A DNA stretch of 5,359 nt from the NCBI GenBank assembly GCA_902495835.1, contig CABUYS010000092.1, positions 1 to 5,359 of the forward strand, written 5' to 3'. Within the stretch, counting starts at the first letter, position 1, and every line of letters begins with the position of its first letter. Below, piece after piece: positions 1 to 5,359 of the stretch. The notes under the pieces were generated by a model. That model made no database searches. It was not told the DNA's origin and was given only the letters and a program-made list of their open reading frames with translations. The position numbers and the translations under genes are program-made. The DNA comes from an uncultured Oscillospiraceae bacterium. GTDB taxonomy: Bacteria; Bacillota; Clostridia; Oscillospirales; Acutalibacteraceae.

Positions 1-528
1 ATGGGCACAGCGATACTTATAGCAAGCAGTGCCGAAAAGCTTGACACCATAATTGAAGGCGGTACAGGAACTGATTCGATGACACTGTGTCAGCCTAAGC
101 AAATGCCTCAAAAATTTGAAAGCGGTACACCTAACATGAGCGGTATATGCGGTCTTAGGGCGGGAGTTGAGTTTGTAAATTCAAAAGGCATAGAAAATAT
201 AGCTGCACATGAAAGCAAATTAATTTTATATCTTTATGATAAACTGAAATCCATTAATGGTGTTAAGCTTTATATGCCACGGCCTGATCCTGAATTTTTT
301 GTTCCGCTTCTCAGTTTTAATATTGAGGGGTATATAAGTGATGAAGTAGGAAAAATACTCGACAGAAACGGAATAGAAGTAAGAACGGGTCTGCAGTGTG
401 CACCTTCTGCACACGAATTCGGCGGCACTTCTGAAATCGGAGTTGTAAGAGTAAGCCTTTCGGCATTTAATTCAAAATCAGAAATAGATAAACTAATAGA
501 TGTTGTAAGGACAATAAAACCCAGATAA
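1..528 (+). CDS. Cysteine desulfurase-like class V aminotransferase, C-terminal part (5' end outside window)
   Basis: This is the last 175 residues of a fold-type I PLP enzyme of the aminotransferase class V / cysteine desulfurase group. Such enzymes remove sulfur from cysteine via a persulfide on a catalytic Cys. Seen here: a GGTGTDS stretch (residues 20-26), where this family contacts the PLP phosphate; an ESGTPN motif (40-45); and the catalytic-loop motif RTGLQCAPSAH (128-138) with Cys133 as the likely persulfide residue, followed by GGTSEIGVVRVSLSAFN, the typical C-terminal strand. Family members are about 380 residues, so roughly half is missing, including the PLP-binding lysine just upstream. 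The ATG at position 1 is therefore probably an internal Met (the family reads G-P-x-G-T-G here) and not the start. It resembles the stand-alone cysteine desulfurase-like family (TIGR01977 type) more than housekeeping IscS, but the true substrate cannot be set from this half. It ends with TAA at 526-528 and is separated from cdaA by a promoter-bearing gap. Confidence 0.85.
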   Translation: MGTAILIASSAEKLDTIIEGGTGTDSMTLCQPKQMPQKFESGTPNMSGICGLRAGVEFVNSKGIENIAAHESKLILYLYDKLKSINGVKLYMPRPDPEFFVPLLSFNIEGYISDEVGKILDRNGIEVRTGLQCAPSAHEFGGTSEIGVVRVSLSAFNSKSEIDKLIDVVRTIKPR

Positions 529-574
529 ACTTGATATTATATTAAAAAATAAAACTTGATTAATGCAATCATTC

Positions 575-602
575 TTGCAACTAAAATTAAATATGTTAAA
601 AT
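575..602 (+). promoter_or_regulatory. Candidate sigma-A promoter with extended -10, upstream of cdaA
   Basis: The -10 candidate TAAAAT (597-602) matches TATAAT at 5 of 6 positions and carries the extended -10 dinucleotide TG at 594-595 with a one-base gap. A weak -35, TTGCAA (575-580, 4 of 6), sits 16 bases upstream. Transcription would start near 608-610, inside the left arm of the inverted repeat at 603-656, about 80 bases before the cdaA start. It is the best promoter-like match I see in the 529-687 gap, but AT-rich DNA gives such matches by chance. Confidence 0.42.
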
Positions 603-656
603 TAAAGTATTAACTAAAAGAGTTTGTGTTTTACGCGAACCGAAGTTAATACTTTA
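603..656 (+). repeat. Perfect 13-bp inverted repeat with 28-base loop in the cdaA leader (operator, leader hairpin or weak terminator)
   Basis: The left arm TAAAGTATTAACT (603-615) is exactly complementary to AGTTAATACTTTA (644-656). Two further A-T pairs (600-601 with 658-659) follow one mismatch. The loop is 616-643. Each stem arm has only two G/C pairs, and the downstream bases are T-rich but interrupted (TTTATTTATAAG), so it is a poor classical intrinsic terminator, though it could weakly end the upstream transcript. Its left arm abuts the candidate -10 and covers the expected start point, and the two arm centres lie 41 bp apart, about four helical turns. Either a split operator or an mRNA leader hairpin is therefore possible. 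The repeat is directly visible; its function is unknown. Confidence 0.6.
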
Positions 657-687
657 TTTATAAGCTTTATGCGAAAAGAGGCAGAAC

Positions 688-1566
688 ATGGAATATTTAT
701 CCCGAATAGGATTATCAATTCAAAGTCTTATAAGAACTTTTAATATATATGATATTATTGATATTTTGATTGTTGCGTTTTTGATTTATCATCTTATAAA
801 AATTATAAGAGAATCCAGAGCGGGTCAACTAGTAAAGGGTATAGGCATAATACTTGTGGCTTATTTTTTATCGTGTCAGCTGCATTTTAGGATGCTTAGC
901 ACAATACTTAACAATTTTTTTCAATTCAGTATATTTGGACTCTTGATTGTATTTCAGCCCGAACTTAGACGAGCTCTTGAACAACTCGGTCGAAGTGATA
1001 TAAGGGAATATTGGTATTTTGGGAACTCCAAAAGCGATGAAGATGCGTATAGTCGTACTTACAGGGATTTGATAAATATAGTTTCCGATTCGGTAGTGTC
1101 GCTTTGTGACGAAAAAATGGGAGCATTAATAGTTTTTGAACGCAAAACCAAATTAGGTGAAATTATAGATACAGGAACTATTGTAAAGTCTAAACCGTCG
1201 GTTCCTCTTATATGTAATATATTTTTTAATAAAGCTCCGCTGCACGATGGTGCTCTCATCATAAGAGACGGCATGCTTTACGCAGGAGGATGTATTCTTC
1301 CGCTTACGAAAAGCAATCGTTTAAAACGCGAGCTTGGAACTAGGCACAGAGCAGCAGTGGGAGTCAGCGAAAATTCTGACGCCGTGGCGGTTGTTGTATC
1401 CGAAGAAACAGGGAAGGTTTCCATAGCTGTAAATGGCACTTTAAAAACGTATGAAAGCATGGAATTTTTCAAAAAAGATTTAGAAAAACTTTTACTTGAT
1501 TACAGAACAAGGAGAAAGTATAAAAGCGTGATATCTTCCTTTAGGAAGGCGGTAAAAAATGATTAA
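688..1566 (+). CDS. cdaA: Membrane diadenylate cyclase CdaA (c-di-AMP synthase)
   Basis: CdaA condenses two ATP into the second messenger 3',5'-cyclic di-AMP, which in Firmicutes controls potassium and osmolyte uptake and cell-wall homeostasis. The 292-residue protein has the family architecture: three hydrophobic N-terminal segments (about residues 24-40, 50-63 and 74-90) ending in FQPELRRALEQLGR (89-102), a short linker, then the DAC (DisA_N) catalytic domain (about 120-255). The signature motifs are intact: HDGA (186-189), with the metal-coordinating Asp187, and GTRHRAA (217-223), which contacts ATP. Together they predict an active cyclase. Family length is about 270-290 residues. The ATG at 688 has a GAGG ribosome binding site at 678-681, 6 bases upstream. 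The tail after about 265 is basic and possibly helical. The gene overlaps cdaR by 8 bases, which implies translational coupling with its usual membrane partner. Identification is secure. Confidence 0.97.
   Translation: MEYLSRIGLSIQSLIRTFNIYDIIDILIVAFLIYHLIKIIRESRAGQLVKGIGIILVAYFLSCQLHFRMLSTILNNFFQFSIFGLLIVFQPELRRALEQLGRSDIREYWYFGNSKSDEDAYSRTYRDLINIVSDSVVSLCDEKMGALIVFERKTKLGEIIDTGTIVKSKPSVPLICNIFFNKAPLHDGALIIRDGMLYAGGCILPLTKSNRLKRELGTRHRAAVGVSENSDAVAVVVSEETGKVSIAVNGTLKTYESMEFFKKDLEKLLLDYRTRRKYKSVISSFRKAVKND
1535..1549 (+). promoter_or_regulatory. cdaR ribosome binding site within a small hairpin at the cdaA 3' end
   Basis: The AGGAAGG-type Shine-Dalgarno (1543-1549) lies 9 bases before the cdaR ATG, inside the last codons of cdaA. 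The preceding CTTCC (1535-1539) is complementary to GGAAG (1544-1548) with a four-base loop. The SD could be masked until ribosomes finishing cdaA melt it, which fits the 8-base overlap of the two genes. The stem is only 5 bp, so this coupling switch is a suggestion; the SD itself is clear. Confidence 0.45.
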
Positions 1567-2857
1567 TTTGAATTTTGAACGTATAAAAAACAGAATAAGA
1601 AAAATAAACGTAAACAAATTGTTTTACAATAATAAATTTGTAGCTGTTTTTTCTTTTATAATGTCAGTTATAATATGGACAACAGTATCTTCAAACAGTA
1701 CCGAAAGCATACCTGTAACTATTTCGGATATTCCTGTTGACATTCAGCTTTCAGAAAGTGCGGTTCAAGACGGTTTAAAAGTTTTCAGCGGCCATGATAT
1801 CACCGCTCGTGTTGAAATTACGGGAAATCGTCTTGTTGTAGGACAAGTTACAAAAGATAACATACAAATCTCTGCTTCGCAGGCAGCAAGCACAATAATT
1901 TCTCCGGGGAATTATACTTTGGAGCTTTCTGCGAAAAAAGTGGGCATTTTAAAAGATTACGAAATAGTGTCAGATGTTAAACCTTCGGTCATAACGGTTA
2001 TGGTTGACAGGTACAGAGAATCTGAATTTGATATCGAACCTGAAATAAATTTCACTTCCAAGCCCGGTTATTTTGTGGGAAATACTGTGCTTTCGTCTCA
2101 AAAAGTTACTTTGTCAGGCCCTGAAACCGAAGTTTCAAAAATAAAAAAGGTCAAAGTACTTAGCAATATTCCGGGAGAAATAGATTCTTCCATCACACTG
2201 AAACTACCGATAATAATGTACGACGCATATGATAAAGCTATTACCAGTGAAACTATTTCCGCCAGTGTAAGTGAAGTAGAAGCAAGCATTCCGATTTTAA
2301 TGAAGAAAGAGATTGAAATTATACCTGATTTTTCAAATTTACCTTCAGGAATGACTTCAAAAAAAGAATACCCCGAAATTTCAAGAGTTATTCCTGATAA
2401 GCTGGAAATAGCAGGACCTGAAGACGTTGTTTCTGCTTTGAAAAGTATTAAACTCGATGCGATAGATTTTAACAAAGTAAACATCCAAAATTCAAAATTT
2501 ACTCTTCCGATAAATTTACCTCAAGGATGCAGGAGTTTAAATAACGTTTATTCGGCAGATGTTAATTTAAATTTATCGCAGTTCAGAGAAAAAGTTCTTA
2601 ATATAAATCAATTTTCTTTTAAAAATTTACCGAATGGAAAAACAGCCAAAGTATATAACAAAGGTATAAACATTACCGTGTTGGCACCTTTGAATGATAT
2701 AAATTATACAAAATCCTCAAATATAGTTGCCGAAATTGATTTTGAAGGCAAGGATGATTTTGTAAATTCCATGGAAATGCCGGTAAAACTTTATGTTAAA
2801 GATTCGGATACGGCATGGATTTACGGACAATATTATGTTAATGTAAATCTTGAATAA
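1559..2857 (+). CDS. cdaR: YbbR-domain protein CdaR, regulator of CdaA
   Basis: CdaR is a membrane-anchored extracytoplasmic protein that binds CdaA and modulates c-di-AMP synthesis. The 432-residue product has a basic N-terminal cytoplasmic stretch (1-25), a single membrane anchor (about 26-43, FVAVFSFIMSVIIWTTV), then beta-rich repeats outside the cell. I read four YbbR-like repeats: about 50-150; 155-242, with the hallmark VTLSGPETEVSKIKKVKV (183-200); 248-340, with LEIAGPEDVVSALKSIKLD (282-300); and a more divergent fourth, 345-431, where the hallmark has become ITVLAPLNDINY and lacks the Gly-Pro pair. YbbR proteins commonly carry three or four repeats, so length is normal. The ATG at 1559 overlaps the cdaA stop and has an SD at 1543-1549. 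In many Firmicutes glmM follows; here nusB does, 29 bases later. The family call is firm; the repeat boundaries are approximate. Confidence 0.93.
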   Translation: MINLNFERIKNRIRKINVNKLFYNNKFVAVFSFIMSVIIWTTVSSNSTESIPVTISDIPVDIQLSESAVQDGLKVFSGHDITARVEITGNRLVVGQVTKDNIQISASQAASTIISPGNYTLELSAKKVGILKDYEIVSDVKPSVITVMVDRYRESEFDIEPEINFTSKPGYFVGNTVLSSQKVTLSGPETEVSKIKKVKVLSNIPGEIDSSITLKLPIIMYDAYDKAITSETISASVSEVEASIPILMKKEIEIIPDFSNLPSGMTSKKEYPEISRVIPDKLEIAGPEDVVSALKSIKLDAIDFNKVNIQNSKFTLPINLPQGCRSLNNVYSADVNLNLSQFREKVLNINQFSFKNLPNGKTAKVYNKGINITVLAPLNDINYTKSSNIVAEIDFEGKDDFVNSMEMPVKLYVKDSDTAWIYGQYYVNVNLE

Positions 2858-2873
2858 AACAAAAAATCAGAAT

Positions 2874-2877
2874 GGAG
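2874..2877 (+). promoter_or_regulatory. Ribosome binding site that selects the third ATG of nusB
   Basis: Three in-frame ATGs lie at 2872, 2881 and 2887. The only SD-like sequence is GGAG at 2874-2877. It overlaps the first ATG, is 3 bases from the second (too close) and 9 bases from the third. The third also gives the usual NusB N-terminus, MSRRKSREQAF. Confidence 0.75.
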
Positions 2878-2886
2878 AATATGTTA

Positions 2887-3279
2887 ATGAGCAGGCGAAA
2901 ATCAAGGGAACAAGCGTTTATATTTTTATTTGAAAGCACTTTTGGACTACAAAGTATGGATGAGATAATGACTAATTCGGAGATTGTCAGAGAAGAAAAA
3001 GTATATCCGTTTACAAAAGAACTTTTCGAAGGAACGCTTGATAAACAAAATTTATTGGATGAATATATTGAAAAAAATTTAAATGGTTGGAACAAAGATA
3101 GACTTTCAAGAACAGCGATTTCTATTTTGAGACTTGCTGTTTTTGAAATGATGTTCGTAGATGACATTCCTTCAAATGTTTCGATTAATGAAGCTGTGGA
3201 ACTTGCAAAAAAATACAGCACTAAACAGGAGTCTGCATATATTAATGGAGTTCTTGCGTCTATAAGCAAAAGCATATAG
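2887..3279 (+). CDS. nusB: Transcription antitermination factor NusB
   Basis: NusB is a small all-helical RNA-binding protein that, with NusE (ribosomal protein S10), binds boxA of rRNA leaders and promotes antitermination and rRNA maturation. With the start at 2887 the product is 130 residues, a usual length. Family landmarks are clear: basic N-terminus RRKSREQAFIFLF (3-15); KDRLSRTAISILRLAVFEM (70-88), the core helix with R82; IPSNVSINEAVELAKKYS (94-111), the most conserved block; and ESAYINGVLASI (115-126), the C-terminal helix. An upstream ATG at 2872 would add five residues (MENML) but has no ribosome binding site. The gene follows cdaR by 29 bases and precedes xseA by 33 bases with no terminator seen. 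The asp23 and folD genes often found next to nusB in Firmicutes are absent here. Confidence 0.95.
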   Translation: MSRRKSREQAFIFLFESTFGLQSMDEIMTNSEIVREEKVYPFTKELFEGTLDKQNLLDEYIEKNLNGWNKDRLSRTAISILRLAVFEMMFVDDIPSNVSINEAVELAKKYSTKQESAYINGVLASISKSI

Positions 3280-3297
3280 ATTATCTTTAAAGAAATT

Positions 3298-3303
3298 AAG
3301 GTG
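3298..3303 (+). promoter_or_regulatory. Ribosome binding site that places the xseA start at 3313 rather than 3301
   Basis: AAGGTG at 3298-3303 is a good Shine-Dalgarno and lies 9 bases before the ATG at 3313. The longest reading frame opens with GTG at 3301, but that codon is part of this SD and has no good SD of its own, only an A-rich AAAGAAA upstream. The shorter start is therefore preferred. Confidence 0.7.
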
Positions 3304-3312
3304 ACAAATGTA

Positions 3313-4521
3313 ATGACGTCTGTGCAAAGCATAACTGTTTCTCAGCTTAATTCATATGTAAAAGTTTTGCTGGATTCAGACCAAAATCTTAATAATTTAT
3401 ACGTAAGCGGAGAAATATCTAATTTCAAAAGGCATTATTCAAGCGGACATTTATATTTTTCTCTTAAAGATGAAAAAAGTGTAGTTAAAGCCGTTATGTT
3501 TTCGGGTGATGCCTGCAGATTAAAATTTGATGTTTACGACGGAATGAAAGTTATTGTTCGAGGAAAAATCTCTTCTTATGAGCCTTCAGGGCAATATCAA
3601 ATTTATGTGTATGATATTTTTCCGCAGGGAATAGGTGAACTTTACACAGCTTTTGAGCAATTAAAGTCAAAACTTTATAATGAAGGCCTTTTTGATGAAT
3701 CTTTAAAAAAGCCGATTCCGAAGTTTCCTAAAAAAATAGGTGTAATTACTTCTAAAACAGGAGCGGTAATTCACGATATAAAAAATGTTTCGAGTAGAAG
3801 ATATCCCCTTTGCGAAATTGTATTATACCCGGTTGAAGTTCAGGGAGAAAAAGCTTCCGGTCAAATAGTTAAGGCGATAAAATATTTTAATGAATCTTCC
3901 GATGTCGATACTTTGATATTGGGACGCGGCGGAGGTTCGCTAGAAGAATTGTGGGCTTTTAACAAAGAAGAAGTTGCACGTGCGGTATTTGACTCTAGAA
4001 TACCGATTATTTCGGCTGTAGGTCACGAAACAGATGTTACCATATGCGATTTGGTAGCGGATAAACGTGCTTCCACGCCGTCTGTAGCCGCGGAGATGGC
4101 AACACCTGATAGATTTGCACTAAGCATGGAGTTAAATAATTTAAAAGGCAGAATTACGAAATCTTTTGATATTAAATGCAAGCAAGAGTTTTACAATTTA
4201 ATGGTTTTAAGGGATAGATTTAAAAAAATTTCTGTAAATAATACAATAAATACTGTTTCTGAAAATCTTAAAAAATTAAATAATAATCTAAATGATAGTT
4301 TTCAAAAGTATTTAAAAGAACAGTGTTTAAGATATGAAGTTTTAAAAAAGAGGCTAAAAGCATGTTCAAATGAATCAGTTTTGAAAAAAGGTTATGCAAT
4401 GATTTTAAGTGAAGGTTCGTACATAAAAAGCATTAACAGCTTGAAAGACAATTCAGAAATAGAGATTGTGTTACAAGATGGCTCGATAACATGTAAGTTA
4501 ACAGACATCAAAAGGAGTTAA
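3313..4521 (+). CDS. xseA: Exodeoxyribonuclease VII large subunit XseA
   Basis: XseA is the catalytic subunit of exonuclease VII, which degrades single-stranded DNA from either end into oligonucleotides and takes part in repair; it needs the small subunit XseB. From the ATG at 3313 the protein has 402 residues. N-terminal OB fold, about 5-100: VSGEISNFKRHYSSGHLYFSLKD (31-53), AVMFSGDA (60-67) and YEPSGQYQIYV (89-99). Catalytic domain: GIGELYTAFEQLK (106-118), FPKKIGVITSKTGAVIHDI (138-156), ILGRGGGSLEELWAFN (202-217) and the signature ISAVGHETDVTICDLVADKRASTPS (233-257). A predicted coiled coil (about 270-355) that carries XseB follows, then the C-terminal KGYAMI segment (359-364). It is shorter than the roughly 450 residues of E. 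coli or Bacillus XseA, probably through a shorter coiled coil. All core motifs are present. The extension from GTG 3301 would add four residues. xseB starts 6 bases after its stop. Confidence 0.96.
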   Translation: MTSVQSITVSQLNSYVKVLLDSDQNLNNLYVSGEISNFKRHYSSGHLYFSLKDEKSVVKAVMFSGDACRLKFDVYDGMKVIVRGKISSYEPSGQYQIYVYDIFPQGIGELYTAFEQLKSKLYNEGLFDESLKKPIPKFPKKIGVITSKTGAVIHDIKNVSSRRYPLCEIVLYPVEVQGEKASGQIVKAIKYFNESSDVDTLILGRGGGSLEELWAFNKEEVARAVFDSRIPIISAVGHETDVTICDLVADKRASTPSVAAEMATPDRFALSMELNNLKGRITKSFDIKCKQEFYNLMVLRDRFKKISVNNTINTVSENLKKLNNNLNDSFQKYLKEQCLRYEVLKKRLKACSNESVLKKGYAMILSEGSYIKSINSLKDNSEIEIVLQDGSITCKLTDIKRS

Positions 4522-4527
4522 TAAATA

Positions 4528-4722
4528 ATGAGAAAAAGTAAGCTGAGTTTTGAGTCTTCAATGCAGGAACTCGAAGAAATAGTAGATAAACTTGAAAGCG
4601 GGGAAGAAAGTTTAGAAAATTCTATTAAACTTTATGAACGCGGAACAGAAATAAGTGCCTACTGTCAGGAAGTATTGGATAATGCTAAGCAAAAAATGAC
4701 AGTAATAGAAAATCAGCAGTAA
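4528..4722 (+). CDS. xseB: Exodeoxyribonuclease VII small subunit XseB
   Basis: XseB is the small helical-hairpin subunit that coats the coiled coil of XseA, several copies per large subunit, and is needed for its activity. The 64-residue product fits the family: LSFESSMQELEEIVDKLESG (6-25), then SLENSIKLYERG (28-39) and a CQEVLDNAKQKM tail (46-57). It is slightly shorter than the usual 70-80 residues. The start at 4528 is supported by AAAGGAG at 4511-4517, which spans the end of xseA and lies 10 bases upstream. The 6-base gap after xseA points to co-translation, sensible for subunits of one enzyme. ispA begins 20 bases downstream. Confidence 0.95.
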   Translation: MRKSKLSFESSMQELEEIVDKLESGEESLENSIKLYERGTEISAYCQEVLDNAKQKMTVIENQQ

Positions 4723-4729
4723 TTTTTTT

Positions 4730-4736
4730 GAGGAGA
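4730..4736 (+). promoter_or_regulatory. Strong ribosome binding site for the TTG start of ispA
   Basis: GAGGAGA at 4730-4736 is the strongest Shine-Dalgarno in the window. It sits 6 bases before TTG 4743, which opens the isoprenyl synthase frame. No ATG or GTG in that frame occurs before the conserved N-terminal part, so the SD decides the start. Confidence 0.8.
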
Positions 4737-4742
4737 ATTAAT

Positions 4743-5359
4743 TTGAGTTTTGAGGATAAATTAATTGGTTATAAAAATTCATTCGAAAGTTTTTTGAAAA
4801 ATTATTTAGAAAGTTTAAGTGACATAGATGAGGTTTTGCTGCGTTCTATGGAGTATAGTCTTTTTTCGGGAGGAAAAAGAATACGTCCCGTTCTAATGCT
4901 TGCGGTTTACGAAGCTTGCGGAGGTAAAAGTTCCGAAGTTTATAAATTCGCATCAGCTATTGAAATGATTCACACATATTCACTTATTCACGACGATTTA
5001 CCGTGTATGGATAACGATGTAACTCGCCGCGGAATTAGTTGTAACCATATTAAATTCGGAGAAAGTACTGCTCTTTTGGCGGGAGATGCGTTATTAACGC
5101 TTGCTTTTGAGATTATTTCTTCCTGTGATTTTAATAAAATTAAACCTGAAAAAACTTTAAAATGCATAGAGATTTTATCACGTCGATCGGGCTGCAAGGG
5201 AATGGTAAGCGGACAGTGTATGGATTTAAATCAAAATATACAAAGTAAAGAAGAACTTTTCAAAGTTTATAATTTAAAAACTTCTTGTTTGATTTCTGCA
5301 TCGACTGAAATTGGAGCTGTTTTAAGCGGTGTTCAAGAAGAAAAAATTTTGGCTTGTAA
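4743..5359 (+). CDS. ispA: Farnesyl diphosphate synthase-type polyprenyl synthetase, TTG start, 3' end outside window
   Basis: This trans-prenyltransferase condenses isopentenyl diphosphate with dimethylallyl and geranyl diphosphate to make farnesyl diphosphate, precursor of undecaprenyl carriers and quinones. The visible 205 codons hold GGKRIRPVLML (43-53), which binds IPP; SLIHDDLPCMDND (80-92), the first Asp-rich motif in the DDxxxxD form (D84, D85, D90); RRG (95-97); LLAGDALLTLAFE (111-123); GMVSGQCMDL (153-162); and K179-T180. Tyr79, five residues before the motif, together with the two-residue insertion in DDxxxxD, is the pattern of bacterial (type II) C15 synthases, so FPP is favoured over GGPP. 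The second Asp-rich motif lies beyond the window. Full proteins are about 290-300 residues. The TAA at 5357-5359 is out of frame (codons there read TGT, AA..), so the gene is cut by the edge and not terminated. The first in-frame ATG is codon 36, after conserved sequence, so an ATG-only caller would miss or shorten this gene. Confidence 0.93.
   Translation, partial: MSFEDKLIGYKNSFESFLKNYLESLSDIDEVLLRSMEYSLFSGGKRIRPVLMLAVYEACGGKSSEVYKFASAIEMIHTYSLIHDDLPCMDNDVTRRGISCNHIKFGESTALLAGDALLTLAFEIISSCDFNKIKPEKTLKCIEILSRRSGCKGMVSGQCMDLNQNIQSKEELFKVYNLKTSCLISASTEIGAVLSGVQEEKILAC

Noticed and set aside
1..3. ATG at the first base as the true start of the desulfurase gene
   Set aside because: The sequence begins inside a conserved part of the family and the protein would lack the PLP lysine and half its length. 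It is most likely an internal Met.
636..649. LexA-like box (CGAAC-N4-GTT) before cdaA
   Set aside because: The left half matches, but the right half reads GTTAA instead of GTTCG and the inner bases do not fit the Gram-positive consensus well.
529..687. A c-di-AMP (ydaO-type) riboswitch or T-box in the cdaA leader
   Set aside because: The gap is too AT-rich, and I see none of the conserved purine-rich ydaO core or the T-box AGGGTGGNACCGCG element. Only the inverted repeat is supported. A covariance-model search would settle it.
2098..2484. A 128-codon open frame on the minus strand inside cdaR
   Set aside because: It is a shadow of the cdaR frame with no recognisable protein features; the plus-strand YbbR motifs explain the region.
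3284..3293. 10-bp palindrome TCTTTAAAGA between nusB and xseA
   Set aside because: It has no loop to form an RNA hairpin and no T-tract after it, so it is not a terminator; in AT-rich DNA it is likely chance.
2838..3332. A 164-codon open frame on the minus strand
   Set aside because: It lies entirely antisense to nusB, whose protein is clearly recognisable. The minus-strand product is hydrophobic and low in complexity and shows no family motif; I see no ribosome binding site.
4988..5197. A 69-codon open frame on the minus strand
   Set aside because: It is antisense to the conserved ispA core (Asp-rich motif and LLAGDALL block), so it is a shadow.

Overview
The window is an AT-rich segment (by eye about one third G+C) with every supported gene on the + strand. 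The c-di-AMP synthase pair cdaA-cdaR, a nusB-xseA-xseB-ispA run, strong GGAG-type ribosome binding sites and a TTG start together suggest a low-G+C Firmicute, most likely a clostridial lineage. That placement is inference; there is no rRNA or other marker in the window to fix it.

Layout: (1) positions 1-528 are the C-terminal part of a PLP-dependent, cysteine desulfurase-like class V aminotransferase cut by the left edge. (2) A 159-base gap (529-687) is the only real intergenic region. It holds a plausible extended -10 promoter, followed directly by a perfect 13-bp inverted repeat with a 28-base loop. (3) cdaA (688-1566) and cdaR (1559-2857) overlap by 8 bases and encode the membrane diadenylate cyclase and its YbbR-domain regulator. 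(4) nusB (2887-3279), xseA (3313-4521), xseB (4528-4722) and ispA (4743 to beyond the right edge) follow with gaps of 20-33 bases or less. I see no terminator between any of them.

Taken together, 688-5359 reads as one transcription unit. It would make the second messenger c-di-AMP and its modulator, the transcription (anti)termination factor NusB, both subunits of exonuclease VII, and the farnesyl diphosphate synthase that feeds isoprenoid (undecaprenyl carrier and quinone) synthesis. nusB-xseAB-ispA is a widespread housekeeping cluster. What is less standard is cdaA-cdaR directly in front of it with no glmM behind cdaR, whereas many Firmicutes have cdaA-cdaR-glmM.

This is an ordinary core-genome region. 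I found no mobile element, CRISPR array, tRNA or rRNA, and no convincing undescribed system. The items most worth a second look are the inverted repeat and promoter before cdaA, the linkage of c-di-AMP genes to the nusB/xse/ispA cluster, and several start sites that simple ORF calling gets wrong (nusB, xseA, ispA).
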